From NCBI RefSeq assembly GCF_003319185.1, contig NZ_QOHJ01000001.1:558001-622000 (forward strand): DNA of 64,000 nucleotides, written 5' to 3'. The notes under the pieces were generated by a model, which saw only the letters and a program-made list of their open reading frames with translations, searched no databases and was not told the DNA's origin. This document shows positions 16,081 to 23,923 of this stretch, piece by piece. Position 1 is the first letter of the stretch. Each line of letters opens with the position of its first letter. Position numbers and translations under genes: made by a program. Source of the stretch: Blastococcus sp. TF02A-30 (GTDB lineage: Bacteria; Actinomycetota; Actinomycetes; Mycobacteriales; Geodermatophilaceae).

Positions 16081-16905
16081 CTACCCGTCCAGGAAGCCCT
16101 CGACGACGGGCGCGAGCTCGGGCGCCTCGGTGATCAGCGCGATGTGGCCGCCGCGGTAGACGTGCAACGTGGCCCGCGGCAGGAGCCGGGCCATGATGCG
16201 GGCGTTGACCACCGGCACGATGGGGTCGTCGTCCCCGGCGAGCACCAGCGTCGGCTGCCGGATCAGCTGGAGGAACGGCAGGCTGCTCCAGCCGGTGCTC
16301 GCGGCGAGCTGGAAGTAGTAGCCGCGCCGCGGGCCCAGCCGGGTGGCTGCGTGCGGCGCCCGGGCCGCGCGCTCCGGCTCGGTGCGCATCGTGCCGCCGT
16401 AGATCTCCCCGGCGATGCTGCGCGCGTAGTCGGGATCGCGGTGCCGGCGCGGGGTGAGCATCCGCGCCAGCACCCGCGGCGAGGCGGGCACCATCAGCGA
16501 GCCCGTACCCGTCGCGGTGAGCACCAGCCGGCGGCACCGCGCCCGGTGCTGGGCGGCGAAGTGCTGGGCCAGCCCGCCGCCCCAGGACAGCCCGAGCACG
16601 TCGACCGGCCCGCCGAACCCCAGGCGGTCCAGCGTGCGGGCCAGGACCACGCTGAACGTGGCCAGGTTGTAGGGGACGACGGGGGCCGGTGATCCGCCGA
16701 CGCCGGGGACGTCGAAGCGGATCACCGTGCGCCGGCGGTCCAGCGCGTCGACGAAGGGCTGGAGCACCTCGAGGCTCGCGCCGATCCCGTTCACGAGCAG
16801 CAGCGGCGGCACGCCGTCGTCGGTACCCGCCCGGACCGACGTCCGGATGGTCCGGCCGCCCGCGCTGACCGAGCGGACCCGCTCGCCGCTACCGGTCGAA
16901 GACAT
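16081..16905 (-). CDS. phaZ: Alpha/beta hydrolase, probable PHA depolymerase
   Basis: A 274-aa alpha/beta hydrolase with the nucleophile elbow GLSWGG (Ser107), an oxyanion region LLLVNGIGASLEVLQPF, an acid residue in LAGDDDPIVPV and a C-terminal GGHIAL His. The pattern RFDVPGVGGSPAP and the close link to phaC match intracellular poly(3-hydroxyalkanoate) depolymerases of the PhaZ type found beside class I/II synthases. Its start overlaps the end of phaC by 17 bp, so synthase and depolymerase are produced from one transcript. The exact substrate is inferred from context. Confidence 0.8.
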   Translation of the reverse strand: MSSTGSGERVRSVSAGGRTIRTSVRAGTDDGVPPLLLVNGIGASLEVLQPFVDALDRRRTVIRFDVPGVGGSPAPVVPYNLATFSVVLARTLDRLGFGGPVDVLGLSWGGGLAQHFAAQHRARCRRLVLTATGTGSLMVPASPRVLARMLTPRRHRDPDYARSIAGEIYGGTMRTEPERAARAPHAATRLGPRRGYYFQLAASTGWSSLPFLQLIRQPTLVLAGDDDPIVPVVNARIMARLLPRATLHVYRGGHIALITEAPELAPVVEGFLDG

Positions 16906-18583
16906 AGGTCCCCGGGGCCTCGCCCAGCACCTCGAGCCCGCCGCCGAGCTCGGTCGGCGACGGGATCTCCTCCCCGCACCGCTCCCCGAGCCAGGCGGTG
17001 AAGTCCGGCCACCAGGAGCCCTTCTCCGTGCGTGCGGCGGCCAGCCACTCGTCGGGGTCCGGTGGCGTCTCGTCCGCCACCTGGAAGGTCGACTTCGGGT
17101 TGCCCGGCGGGTTCACCAGCGAGGCGATGTGACCGTTGGTGGACAGGATGAACCGGCTCCGCCCGCCCAGCAGCTGGGTGCTGCGGTAGCAGGCCTGCCA
17201 GGGGCAGAGGTGGTCGGCGATGCCCGCCGTCACGTAGCTGTCCACGGTGACCGCGGACAGGTCGACCGGACTGCCCAGCATCGTCGCGGCCCCCGGCTCG
17301 GTGAGCGAGTTGCCCAGCGCGACGTCGATGAAGTCGCGGTGCAGCCCGGCGGTCATCCGGGTCGTGTCGGCGTTCCAGAACAGGATGTCGAAGTTCGGCG
17401 GCGGCTTGCCCTGGAGGTAGTTGTTGACCCAGTAGTTCCAGATGAGGTCGTTGGGCCGCAGCCAGGCGAAGACCTCGGCCAGCTGGGCGCCGTCCAGGTA
17501 GCCCTTCTGCCGGGAGCGCTCCGTGGCCGCCCGGACCGACTCCTCGTCCATGAGCGCCGAGACGGTGCCGGCCCGCGACCAGTCGAGGACGGTGACGGCG
17601 AAGCTCGCGGCGACCACCCGGTCCTGCCGGCCGGTCGCGGCCAGGTGGGCCAGGACCATCGCGGTGATGATGCCGCCGGAGCAGAAGGCCTGGAGCGCCA
17701 CCCGCTCGCTGCCGGACGCCTGCTCGACGGCGTCCATGGCGTCGAGCAGCGCCTGCCCGTAGGTGTCCAGGCCCCACTCGGCGTGCCGCTCGTCGGGGTT
17801 GCGCCAGGAGATCATGAAGACCTGCTGACCGGCGGCGACGTAGTGCTCGACGATGCTGCGCCCCGGCGCCAGGTCGGCGATGTAGTACTTGTTGATCGTC
17901 GGCGGCACCATGAGCAGCGGGACCTCGCGGACGGTGTCCGTCGTGGGCCGGTACCGGATCAGCTCGAACACGTCGGTGCGGAAGACGACGACGCCGGGCG
18001 TGACCGCCAGGTCCTCGCCCACCGCGAATGCGTCGGGCTCCACCATGGAGGGGACCCGTGGGGGCGTGGCGAGGTCGGTCACCATGCGGCGCAGCCCCTG
18101 GACGACGTTCGTCCCGCCGGTGTCGATCAGCGCCTTCCAGCCGAGCGGGTTGACCACCGGCACGTTGGACGGGGCGAGGGCGTCGACGAGGTTGGTCGCG
18201 GTGAACCGGATCCGCTCGTCGTCCTGCCAGCCGAGATCGGCGTCCTCGATCAGCTCCCAGGTGGTCCGGGCGGTGGCGAGGTGGGTCTGCATGGCCCGGC
18301 GCAGCAGCGGGTTGCCCGTCCACGCCGGGTCGGCGAACCGCTTGTCCTTGCGGCCCGGCGCGAGCTCGGAGCGGCCGACCGTGATCCGGCCCAGCTCGCG
18401 GGCCAGCTCGCCGGTGCGCCGGACCAGCGTCCCCGGCTGCCGGGCCAGCGCGGCGCCGAAGCGGAGGGCGGTACCGGCCGGCGGCACCAGCCGGCGCAGC
18501 GGGCCACGCGCCGCGTCGACCAGCACCATGTCGAGGCCCAGGGCGCCCTCGGCTGCGCCCTCGGGGATGTCCGGCTGGGCCAT
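16889..18583 (-). CDS. phaC: Poly(R)-hydroxyalkanoate synthase
   Basis: A 564-aa PHA synthase, which polymerises (R)-3-hydroxyacyl-CoA into storage granules in the cytoplasm. The lipase-like box reads AFCSGG with catalytic Cys301, and Asp457 (in IADHLCPW) and His485 (in NGHIASLVNPP) complete the triad. The N-terminal domain (KDKRFADPAWTGNPLLRRAMQ) and the block VPPTINKYYIADL are family hallmarks. The first residue of the box is Ala rather than Gly, a tolerated variation. Length fits class I or II. Several acyl-CoA dehydrogenase and SDR genes in the window could feed it precursors, though direct linkage is not shown. Confidence 0.95.
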   Translation of the reverse strand: MAQPDIPEGAAEGALGLDMVLVDAARGPLRRLVPPAGTALRFGAALARQPGTLVRRTGELARELGRITVGRSELAPGRKDKRFADPAWTGNPLLRRAMQTHLATARTTWELIEDADLGWQDDERIRFTATNLVDALAPSNVPVVNPLGWKALIDTGGTNVVQGLRRMVTDLATPPRVPSMVEPDAFAVGEDLAVTPGVVVFRTDVFELIRYRPTTDTVREVPLLMVPPTINKYYIADLAPGRSIVEHYVAAGQQVFMISWRNPDERHAEWGLDTYGQALLDAMDAVEQASGSERVALQAFCSGGIITAMVLAHLAATGRQDRVVAASFAVTVLDWSRAGTVSALMDEESVRAATERSRQKGYLDGAQLAEVFAWLRPNDLIWNYWVNNYLQGKPPPNFDILFWNADTTRMTAGLHRDFIDVALGNSLTEPGAATMLGSPVDLSAVTVDSYVTAGIADHLCPWQACYRSTQLLGGRSRFILSTNGHIASLVNPPGNPKSTFQVADETPPDPDEWLAAARTEKGSWWPDFTAWLGERCGEEIPSPTELGGGLEVLGEAPGTYVFDR

Positions 18584-18743
18584 GGGGCCTCCTTCGAGCG
18601 GGTGTGACTCAGCTCACTGAAGCACACCTGCTCCGGACCGGCAGGAGATCCGGAACGGCCCCGTCAGACGATGACCCGGGTCTGACTCCGCGCCCGGGTC
18701 CGCTCCTCGCTCGTTTCCCGCTGGGATGCCCCCCGGGGTGTCG

Positions 18744-19925
18744 TCAGACGATCGCGCTGGAGCCGGTGACCGCCCGGCCCACGATGAGCGTGTTCACCTC
18801 GCGGGTGCCCTCGTAGGAGTAGATCGCCTCCGCGTCGGCCACGAACCGGCCGACGTGGTTCTCCAGCAGGATGCCGTTGCCGCCCATGAGCTCCCGGGCC
18901 CAGCCGACGGTCTCGCGCATCCGCATGGTGCAGAACGCCTTGGCCAGCGAGGCCTGCTCGTCGGTCATCGTGCCGGCGTCCTGCAGCTGCGCGAGGCGCA
19001 CGCACATCGCCGCCGAGGCGGTGATGTTGCCGAGCATGCGCACCAGCAGGTCCTGCACCAGCTGGAACTCCGCGATCGGCTGGCCGAACTGCTCCCGCTC
19101 GGTGGCGTAGCGCAGGGCGTGCTCGTAGGCGCCGCGCGAGCAGCCGACCGAGGACCACGCCACCCCGGCGCGGGTCATGCGCAGCACGCTCGCGGTGTCG
19201 CGGAAGCTGTGCGCCTCCTGCAGCCGGTTCTCCTCGGGCACGCGCACGTCCTCGAGCGCGATCAGCGCGTTCTGCACCACCCGCAGCGCGATCTTGTCCT
19301 CGAGGTCGACGGCGGTGAACCCCGGGGTCCCCTTCTCGACGACGAAGCCGAGCACGTCGTCGGTCTCCTCGTCGACGGCCCAGATGACGACCAGGTCGGC
19401 GAAGCTGGCGTTGCCGATCCACTTCTTCTCGCCGTTGAGCACCCATCCGTCGCCGTCGCGCCGGGCCGTGGTGCGCACACCGCGGGCGATGTCGGAGCCG
19501 TGCTCGGGCTCGGTGAGGCCGAACGCCCCGATGAGCTCCATCCGCGCCATGGCCGGCAGCCAGCGCTCCTTCTGCTCCTCCGAGCCGCACAGGTAGATCG
19601 AGCCCATGGCCAGGCCGCCGTGCACGCCCATGAACGTGGAGATCGAGGCGTCGCCGCGGGAGAGCTCCATCGCGATCATCCCGTCGAGCAGCGACGAGCG
19701 GCCGGGGCAGCCGTAGCCGGAGTAGGGGTTGCCGGCGATGCCGAGCTCGGCCAGCCCGGGGACCAGCTCGTGCGGGAACTGCCCGCGGGACCAGTAGCCG
19801 TTGATGACCGGCTCGACCTGCTGGTCCATGAAGGCCCGGACGCGGTGCAGGAGTGCCCGTTCGTCGTCGTCGAGCAGCGCCTCGAGGTCGTAGAAGTCCG
19901 AGGTCACCGGCGGGCGCTCGCTCAT
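18744..19925 (-). CDS. Acyl-CoA dehydrogenase (glutaryl-CoA dehydrogenase-like)
   Basis: A 393-aa FAD-dependent acyl-CoA dehydrogenase. The start ATG 19925 has AGAGAGGCAGG upstream; a longer open frame adds only Arg/Pro residues. The family blocks are present: GAFGLTEPEHGSDIA, NGEKKWIGNASFADLVVIWA, KGTPGFTAVDLEDKIALR, and the C-terminal IYSYEGTREVNTLIVGRAVTG, whose Glu in YEGT is the usual catalytic base position. Length and the GYGCPG and GNGILLENHVGRF blocks are closest to glutaryl-CoA dehydrogenases, but the substrate is not provable from sequence. It is divergent from the hemerythrin gene. Confidence 0.88.
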   Translation of the reverse strand: MSERPPVTSDFYDLEALLDDDERALLHRVRAFMDQQVEPVINGYWSRGQFPHELVPGLAELGIAGNPYSGYGCPGRSSLLDGMIAMELSRGDASISTFMGVHGGLAMGSIYLCGSEEQKERWLPAMARMELIGAFGLTEPEHGSDIARGVRTTARRDGDGWVLNGEKKWIGNASFADLVVIWAVDEETDDVLGFVVEKGTPGFTAVDLEDKIALRVVQNALIALEDVRVPEENRLQEAHSFRDTASVLRMTRAGVAWSSVGCSRGAYEHALRYATEREQFGQPIAEFQLVQDLLVRMLGNITASAAMCVRLAQLQDAGTMTDEQASLAKAFCTMRMRETVGWARELMGGNGILLENHVGRFVADAEAIYSYEGTREVNTLIVGRAVTGSSAIV

Positions 19926-20056
19926 TTTCCTGCCTCTCTGCAGTCCGGGTGTCGCCCCGGGGGGTACCCGGCCGGCGTCCGCCGCGGAACGTGACGAATG
20001 CGGTACCACCCGGACGGGCACCACCCGGGCACCGCGAGGCCGAGGAGGCAACCACC

Positions 20057-20761
20057 GTGCGATCCATCGCCGACCAGTCCGAGGAGGAGCTCGGCGGGCC
20101 CGGCAGCGTGCTGGTCCGCCAGCGCCGCGACCACGTCGAGCTCGACCGGCTGCTCTCCGAGCTCGACGGCGCGACCGGCGCCGCGCAGGAGGAGGTCCTC
20201 ACCCGCATCGACCGGCTGGTCTTCAGCCATGCGTTCGCCGAGGAGACGGTGATCTGGCCGGTGATCCGCCGGGTCCTGCCCGACGGCGACGCCCTGACCC
20301 TGCAGGTCGAGGAGGAGCACCAGGAGGTCAACGAGCTGGTGGCCGCGCTGGAGCGGGACGGTCTCGGCTCCCCGGAGCGGCCGGTCCGGCTGCGGCGCCT
20401 GGTCGAGGTGCTGCGCGAGGACGTCCGCGACGAGGAGGACGTGCTGTTCCCCCGGCTGCAGGAGGCGCTGTCGGCCGAGGAGCTGCGCGCGCTGGGCCGG
20501 CGCTGGGCGCTCGTGCGGCGGATCTCGCCGACCCGTCCGCACCCCACCGTGTCCCGGCGGCCACCGGGCAACGCGCTGTCCGGGCTGCCGCTGTCGCTGA
20601 TCGACCGAACCCGCGACGCCGTCGACGCCGGCGTCCGGCGCGTGCCGGACCGGTTCGCCCCGGCGGGCCGCGCGGTGAGCGGCGGGCTGGCGGCGCTGGC
20701 CGGGCTGGTCGAGCGGGTGCCGCTGTCCCGCGCGGGCGACCGGCCTCCGACCAGCCGCTGA
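20057..20761 (+). CDS. Hemerythrin HHE domain protein
   Basis: A 234-aa protein starting at GTG 20057. Residues about 15-145 form a four-helix HHE domain with putative di-iron ligands in RRDHVELDRLL, FSHAFAEETVIWP, EEHQEVNELV and DEEDVLFPRL. The C-terminal 80 residues (from about PTRPHPTVSRRPPGN) are Pro/Arg-rich and less structured. Such stand-alone HHE proteins in actinobacteria are connected to oxygen, NO or oxidative stress handling; the specific role here is unknown. It ends at a perfect long hairpin. Confidence 0.85.
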   Translation: MRSIADQSEEELGGPGSVLVRQRRDHVELDRLLSELDGATGAAQEEVLTRIDRLVFSHAFAEETVIWPVIRRVLPDGDALTLQVEEEHQEVNELVAALERDGLGSPERPVRLRRLVEVLREDVRDEEDVLFPRLQEALSAEELRALGRRWALVRRISPTRPHPTVSRRPPGNALSGLPLSLIDRTRDAVDAGVRRVPDRFAPAGRAVSGGLAALAGLVERVPLSRAGDRPPTSR

Positions 20762-20765
20762 CCCG

Positions 20766-20822
20766 CGAGTGCGACGAACTCGTGGCCATCAGCTCTCGAT
20801 GGCCACGAGTTCGTCGCACTCG
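20766..20822. terminator. Perfect 25-bp inverted repeat, bidirectional terminator
   Basis: Arms 20766-20790 and 20798-20822 are exactly complementary over 25 bp with a 7-nt loop (AGCTCTC). It lies between the convergent hemerythrin and YihY/BrkB genes, just 4 bp after the first stop. The arm contains GTGCGACGAACTCGTGG. The perfect length exceeds normal terminators and suggests a mobile or repeated palindromic unit that also works as terminator. Confidence 0.75.
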
Positions 20823-20836
20823 GCGTAGGTCCGGGG

Positions 20837-21883
20837 TCAGGTCGTCTGCTTGTCCTTCGGGTTGGCCCGGGCGTCGAGCTGGATCTCCTTGTCCGCCCGC
20901 GGCACGCCCTCCTTCAGCTCCTTGGTGCGCTCGATCTCGGCGTCGAGCTCGATGCCGAACAGCAGCGAGACGTTGATCAGCCAGAACCAGATCAGGAAGA
21001 TCACGACGCCGGCCAGCGTCCCGTAGGTGGCGTTGTAGCTGCTGAAGTTCGCCACGTAGAAGGCGAAGGCGGCCGACGCGACGACGGCGACCAGGATGGC
21101 CACCCCGGCGCCGGGGCTGACCCACTTGAAGCCGCGCAGCTTCACGTTCGGGGTCGAGTAGTAGAGGACCGCGATCATCAGCGCCAGGACGACGAGGATC
21201 ACCGGCCACTTGGCCACGTTCCAGATGGTCTGCCCGGTCTCGCCGATGCCGACGGCCGACGCGATGGCGTCGACCACGGGCCCGCTGAGCACCAGCAGCG
21301 CCACAATCACGGCGGCGAACAGCACGCCGATCAGCGTCACGAGCAGCTGGAGCGGCTTGAGCTTCCAGACCTTGCGACCCTCGGGCGTCTCGTAGACGAC
21401 GTTGGCCGCGCGGGTGAAGGCACCCACGTAGCCCGACGCCGACCAGATGGCCGCAGCCAGACCGATGACCAGGGCCAGTCCGGCGGTGCTCTGGTTGCCG
21501 GCGACCTGCTCGATCACCGGGTTCAGCGTGTCGGCGGCGCTGGCCGGGACCACGGTGGTCAGCGCGTCGCTGAGCTCCTGCGGCGTGGTGAACAGGCCGA
21601 CGAGGGAGGCCAGGGCGGCCAGTGCCGGGAACAGCGCCAGGACGCCGTAGTAGGTGAGCGCGGCCGCCCAGTCGGTGAGGTTGTCCTCGCTGAACTCCTT
21701 CACCGTGCGCTTGATCGTGCCGCCGGTCGTGGGCTTGGGGTCGGCGCCCACGGGCGCGTAGTCGGCCCGGGTGCCGCTGATCTTGTCGTTGTCCGGTGCG
21801 GGGTCGCTCGCGGCGTGGTTGCCGGAGAATCGCGCCTCGCTGGTGCTGCTCGTGCGGCTGGACGAGCCGGTGGGTCGGGTCAT
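20837..21883 (-). CDS. YihY/BrkB-family inner membrane protein
   Basis: A 348-aa membrane protein with six predicted helices. The family blocks are DWAAALTYYGVLALFPALAAL near residue 75, then IWSASGYVGAFTRAANVVYE, YYSTPNVKLRGFKWVSPGAG and VVIFLIWFWLINVSLLFGIELDAEIER. About 65 hydrophilic Ser/Thr-rich residues precede the first helix and about 30 charged residues follow the last. The start ATG 21883 is preceded by GGAGGA. The family was once called ribonuclease BN in error; its function is unclear. Confidence 0.92.
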   Translation of the reverse strand: MTRPTGSSSRTSSTSEARFSGNHAASDPAPDNDKISGTRADYAPVGADPKPTTGGTIKRTVKEFSEDNLTDWAAALTYYGVLALFPALAALASLVGLFTTPQELSDALTTVVPASAADTLNPVIEQVAGNQSTAGLALVIGLAAAIWSASGYVGAFTRAANVVYETPEGRKVWKLKPLQLLVTLIGVLFAAVIVALLVLSGPVVDAIASAVGIGETGQTIWNVAKWPVILVVLALMIAVLYYSTPNVKLRGFKWVSPGAGVAILVAVVASAAFAFYVANFSSYNATYGTLAGVVIFLIWFWLINVSLLFGIELDAEIERTKELKEGVPRADKEIQLDARANPKDKQTT

Positions 21884-21990
21884 GGAGTCCTCCGGTTCGG
21901 GGGAAGGCGCGGAGCCCTCGATCGGTGCTCCGGTTCCCCGGACGGACCCGTTCCATGCCGAGCCCCGGCGTGCCGCGTGGAACGCGCAGG

Positions 21991-23496
21991 TCAGCGCAGG
22001 CCGGAGACCGGCGACCACTCGCCGGCGCCCGCGACGGCCTCCTCGACCGGTGCCAGGGGGTCCGGCCGGCGCGGCCGGCCCGACCGGCGGTCACCGATCA
22101 ACCCCGCCACGGCGACCAGCACGACGGCCGCCGACGCCCCCGCGCCGATCAAGGACACCCAGGTGAACGCGATGTTCCGGGGCAGCCCGGTGCCCTGGTC
22201 GGTGCTGGCCGCGATGAGGGTGACCGCGAGCGTGCTGCCCATCGCCTGGCCGACCGAGCGGGCGATCGAGTTGACCGCGTTGGCCACGCCAGTCTCGTCC
22301 TCGCGCACCGCCTGCACGACCAGCGACGGCAGCGCCGCGTAGGCGACCGTGACCGACAGCTGGGTGAGCAGCCCGGCGACGACGACCACCCACGGCTGCC
22401 CGCGCAGGAAGGCCAGCAGCGCGAACCCCGCCACCCCGCAGGACGCGCCGAGCAGCAGCGTGGGCAGCCCGCCGAGCCTCGTCACCACGTGGCCGGCGAA
22501 CGGTGCGACCAGGATCCCCAGCACCCCGCCGGGCAGCAGGTAGACCACGGCCGCCTCGAGCACCGTCGCGTCGAACCCGTAGCCGGTCACGTCCGAGGGG
22601 CTCTGCACGTACTGCAGGACGGCGAGGAAGGAGGCGAACAGCGCCAGCCCGGTCATCAACCCGGCGAGGTTCGGGATGACCGTGCGCCGGTCGGCGAGCA
22701 TCGCCGGGCGGACCAGCGGTTCGGCCGTCCGTCGCTGCAGCACCACCCAGCAGCCGAGGACGACGACGGCGCCGGCCGCGCAGCCCAGGACGCCGGGCGA
22801 CGCCCACCCCCAGGTGGTGCCCTGCGACACGGGCAGCAGGAGGAGGACGAGCCCCAGGCCCAGGACGACGGCGCCCCACCAGTCGACCCGGCCCGACGCC
22901 CGGGCCACCGGCGGGGGCAGCACGGCCCACGCCGTCACCAGGGACGTCACCGCCGCCCCGAGGCCGACCCAGAACGGCGTGCGGTAGTCGGCGCCGTCGC
23001 CGGCCAGGAGGCCCGTCGCCACCAGACCCACGACACCGCCCACCGCCAGCGTGCTGCTGACCACCGACATCGCCACGCTCAGCCGGGCCTGCGGCAGCTC
23101 GCGGCGGAGCACGCTGATCGCGAGCGGGAACAGCCCATACGACGAGCCCTGCAGCACGCGCGCGACGAGGAGCGCCGGCAGCGAGGTCGTGGCGATCGCC
23201 AGCACGGTGCCGAGCACCACCGCGACCAGGATGCCGAGGATCACCGGCCGCTCGCCGCGCAGGTCGCCCAGCCGGCCCAGCACCGGGGTGAGCACGGCGG
23301 CGGCCAGCAGGTTCGCGGTCAGGACCCAGCCGGCCGCGCCGGGGGAGACGTCCAGCTGCTCGGCGATCGCCCCCAGCACCGGGACGACGAGGCTCTGCAG
23401 GAGGGACAGCGTGGTGACGCCGAGGGAGAGGGCCAGGACCAGCAGCCACGGCCGGACCGCCGTCCCCGGCGCGGGGGTCCGGGTGGCGGTGGTCAC
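21991..23496 (-). CDS. MFS multidrug-type transporter (DHA2-like)
   Basis: A 501-aa polytopic membrane protein with about 14 hydrophobic segments. The MFS motif A after helix 2 reads GRLGDLRGERPVILG, and the helix 5-type motif has GSSYGLFPLAISVLRRELP. The C-terminal RRSGRPRRPDPLAPVEEAVAG tail is cytoplasmic. The family exports hydrophobic compounds by proton antiport; the substrate is unknown. It is divergent from a 55-aa membrane protein, and no adjacent regulator is seen. Confidence 0.88.
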   Translation of the reverse strand: MTTATRTPAPGTAVRPWLLVLALSLGVTTLSLLQSLVVPVLGAIAEQLDVSPGAAGWVLTANLLAAAVLTPVLGRLGDLRGERPVILGILVAVVLGTVLAIATTSLPALLVARVLQGSSYGLFPLAISVLRRELPQARLSVAMSVVSSTLAVGGVVGLVATGLLAGDGADYRTPFWVGLGAAVTSLVTAWAVLPPPVARASGRVDWWGAVVLGLGLVLLLLPVSQGTTWGWASPGVLGCAAGAVVVLGCWVVLQRRTAEPLVRPAMLADRRTVIPNLAGLMTGLALFASFLAVLQYVQSPSDVTGYGFDATVLEAAVVYLLPGGVLGILVAPFAGHVVTRLGGLPTLLLGASCGVAGFALLAFLRGQPWVVVVAGLLTQLSVTVAYAALPSLVVQAVREDETGVANAVNSIARSVGQAMGSTLAVTLIAASTDQGTGLPRNIAFTWVSLIGAGASAAVVLVAVAGLIGDRRSGRPRRPDPLAPVEEAVAGAGEWSPVSGLR

Positions 23497-23606
23497 CTGC
23501 GGATCAGACCACGCGGCCCGGGGCGCCGGAGCACCGCGTCTCGACGGTCCGGTCGGTGACCTCGGTCACACTCCGTCAGGTGAAGTGCACAAAAGGACGA
23601 TTGGAA

Positions 23607-23686
23607 CCCCAGCACTTGGGGGAACACAGTTCCCGACGACGTGCCCCGCCCCTGACCCGGCGGGTGCATCCGAGCAAGTGGGGGAG
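23607..23686 (+). promoter_or_regulatory. Foldable 5' leader that can sequester the RBS of the 55-aa gene
   Basis: CCCC (23607-23610) plus CACTTG (23613-23618) can pair with CAAGTG (23675-23680) plus the following GGGG run, giving a closing stem of about 10 bp with a 2-nt bulge. It encloses two hairpins: GGGAAC-ACA-GTTCCC (23620-23634, sharing one end with the closing stem) and CCCGCC...GGCGGG (23645-23664). The RBS GGGGGAG (23680-23686) lies in the closing stem, so folding would block translation. It could be a riboswitch, protein-binding leader or thermosensor; I cannot match it to a known class. Confidence 0.45.
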
Positions 23687-23694
23687 AAATACAG

Positions 23695-23862
23695 ATGATG
23701 GTGTGGCCGGCCGTGACCCTTCTGGGTTTCCTGGTCCTGACGGCCCTGGTCATCGCGATGGGCACGCAGTCCACCGCTCGCTACGAGCAGGAGCAGCGCG
23801 CGGCCCGCGCGACCGGCTCCCGGCACGTGGCTCCCGAGCCCGTGGGTGCTGCCAGAGCCTGA
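23695..23862 (+). CDS. Small single-pass membrane protein, 55 aa
   Basis: ATG ATG at 23695/23698 opens a 55-codon frame with a strong RBS (GGGGGAG at 23680-23686). The product is MMVWPAVTLLGFLVLTALVI followed by AMGTQ and a charged, cytoplasmic-looking tail with ARYEQEQRAARAT. One hydrophobic helix spans about residues 3-22. It sits alone between a foldable leader and a strong terminator, which supports it as a true monocistronic gene. The family is not recognised. Confidence 0.75.
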   Translation: MMVWPAVTLLGFLVLTALVIAMGTQSTARYEQEQRAARATGSRHVAPEPVGAARA

Positions 23863-23882
23863 CGCAGACCGCGACCACCCGC

Positions 23883-23915
23883 ACGCCCCGTCGTCCCTCG
23901 CGGACGACGGGGCGT
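23883..23915. terminator. Bidirectional terminator hairpin
   Basis: Perfect 14-bp arms (23883-23896 and 23902-23915, ACGCCCCGTCGTCC and its complement) with loop CTCGC, followed by CGGTCTGTCT. It lies between the 55-aa membrane gene and the convergent acyl-CoA dehydrogenase gene. Confidence 0.8.
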
Positions 23916-23923
23916 CGGTCTGT

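Noticed and set aside
18664-18685. TCAGAC...GTCTGA hairpin after the acyl-CoA dehydrogenase gene
   Set aside because: Only 6-bp arms around a GC palindrome; too weak to call a terminator with confidence.
19935-20051. Longer N-terminus for the acyl-CoA dehydrogenase at 18744-19925
   Set aside because: The added residues are Arg/Pro-rich and the internal ATG has a good RBS and matches the family start.
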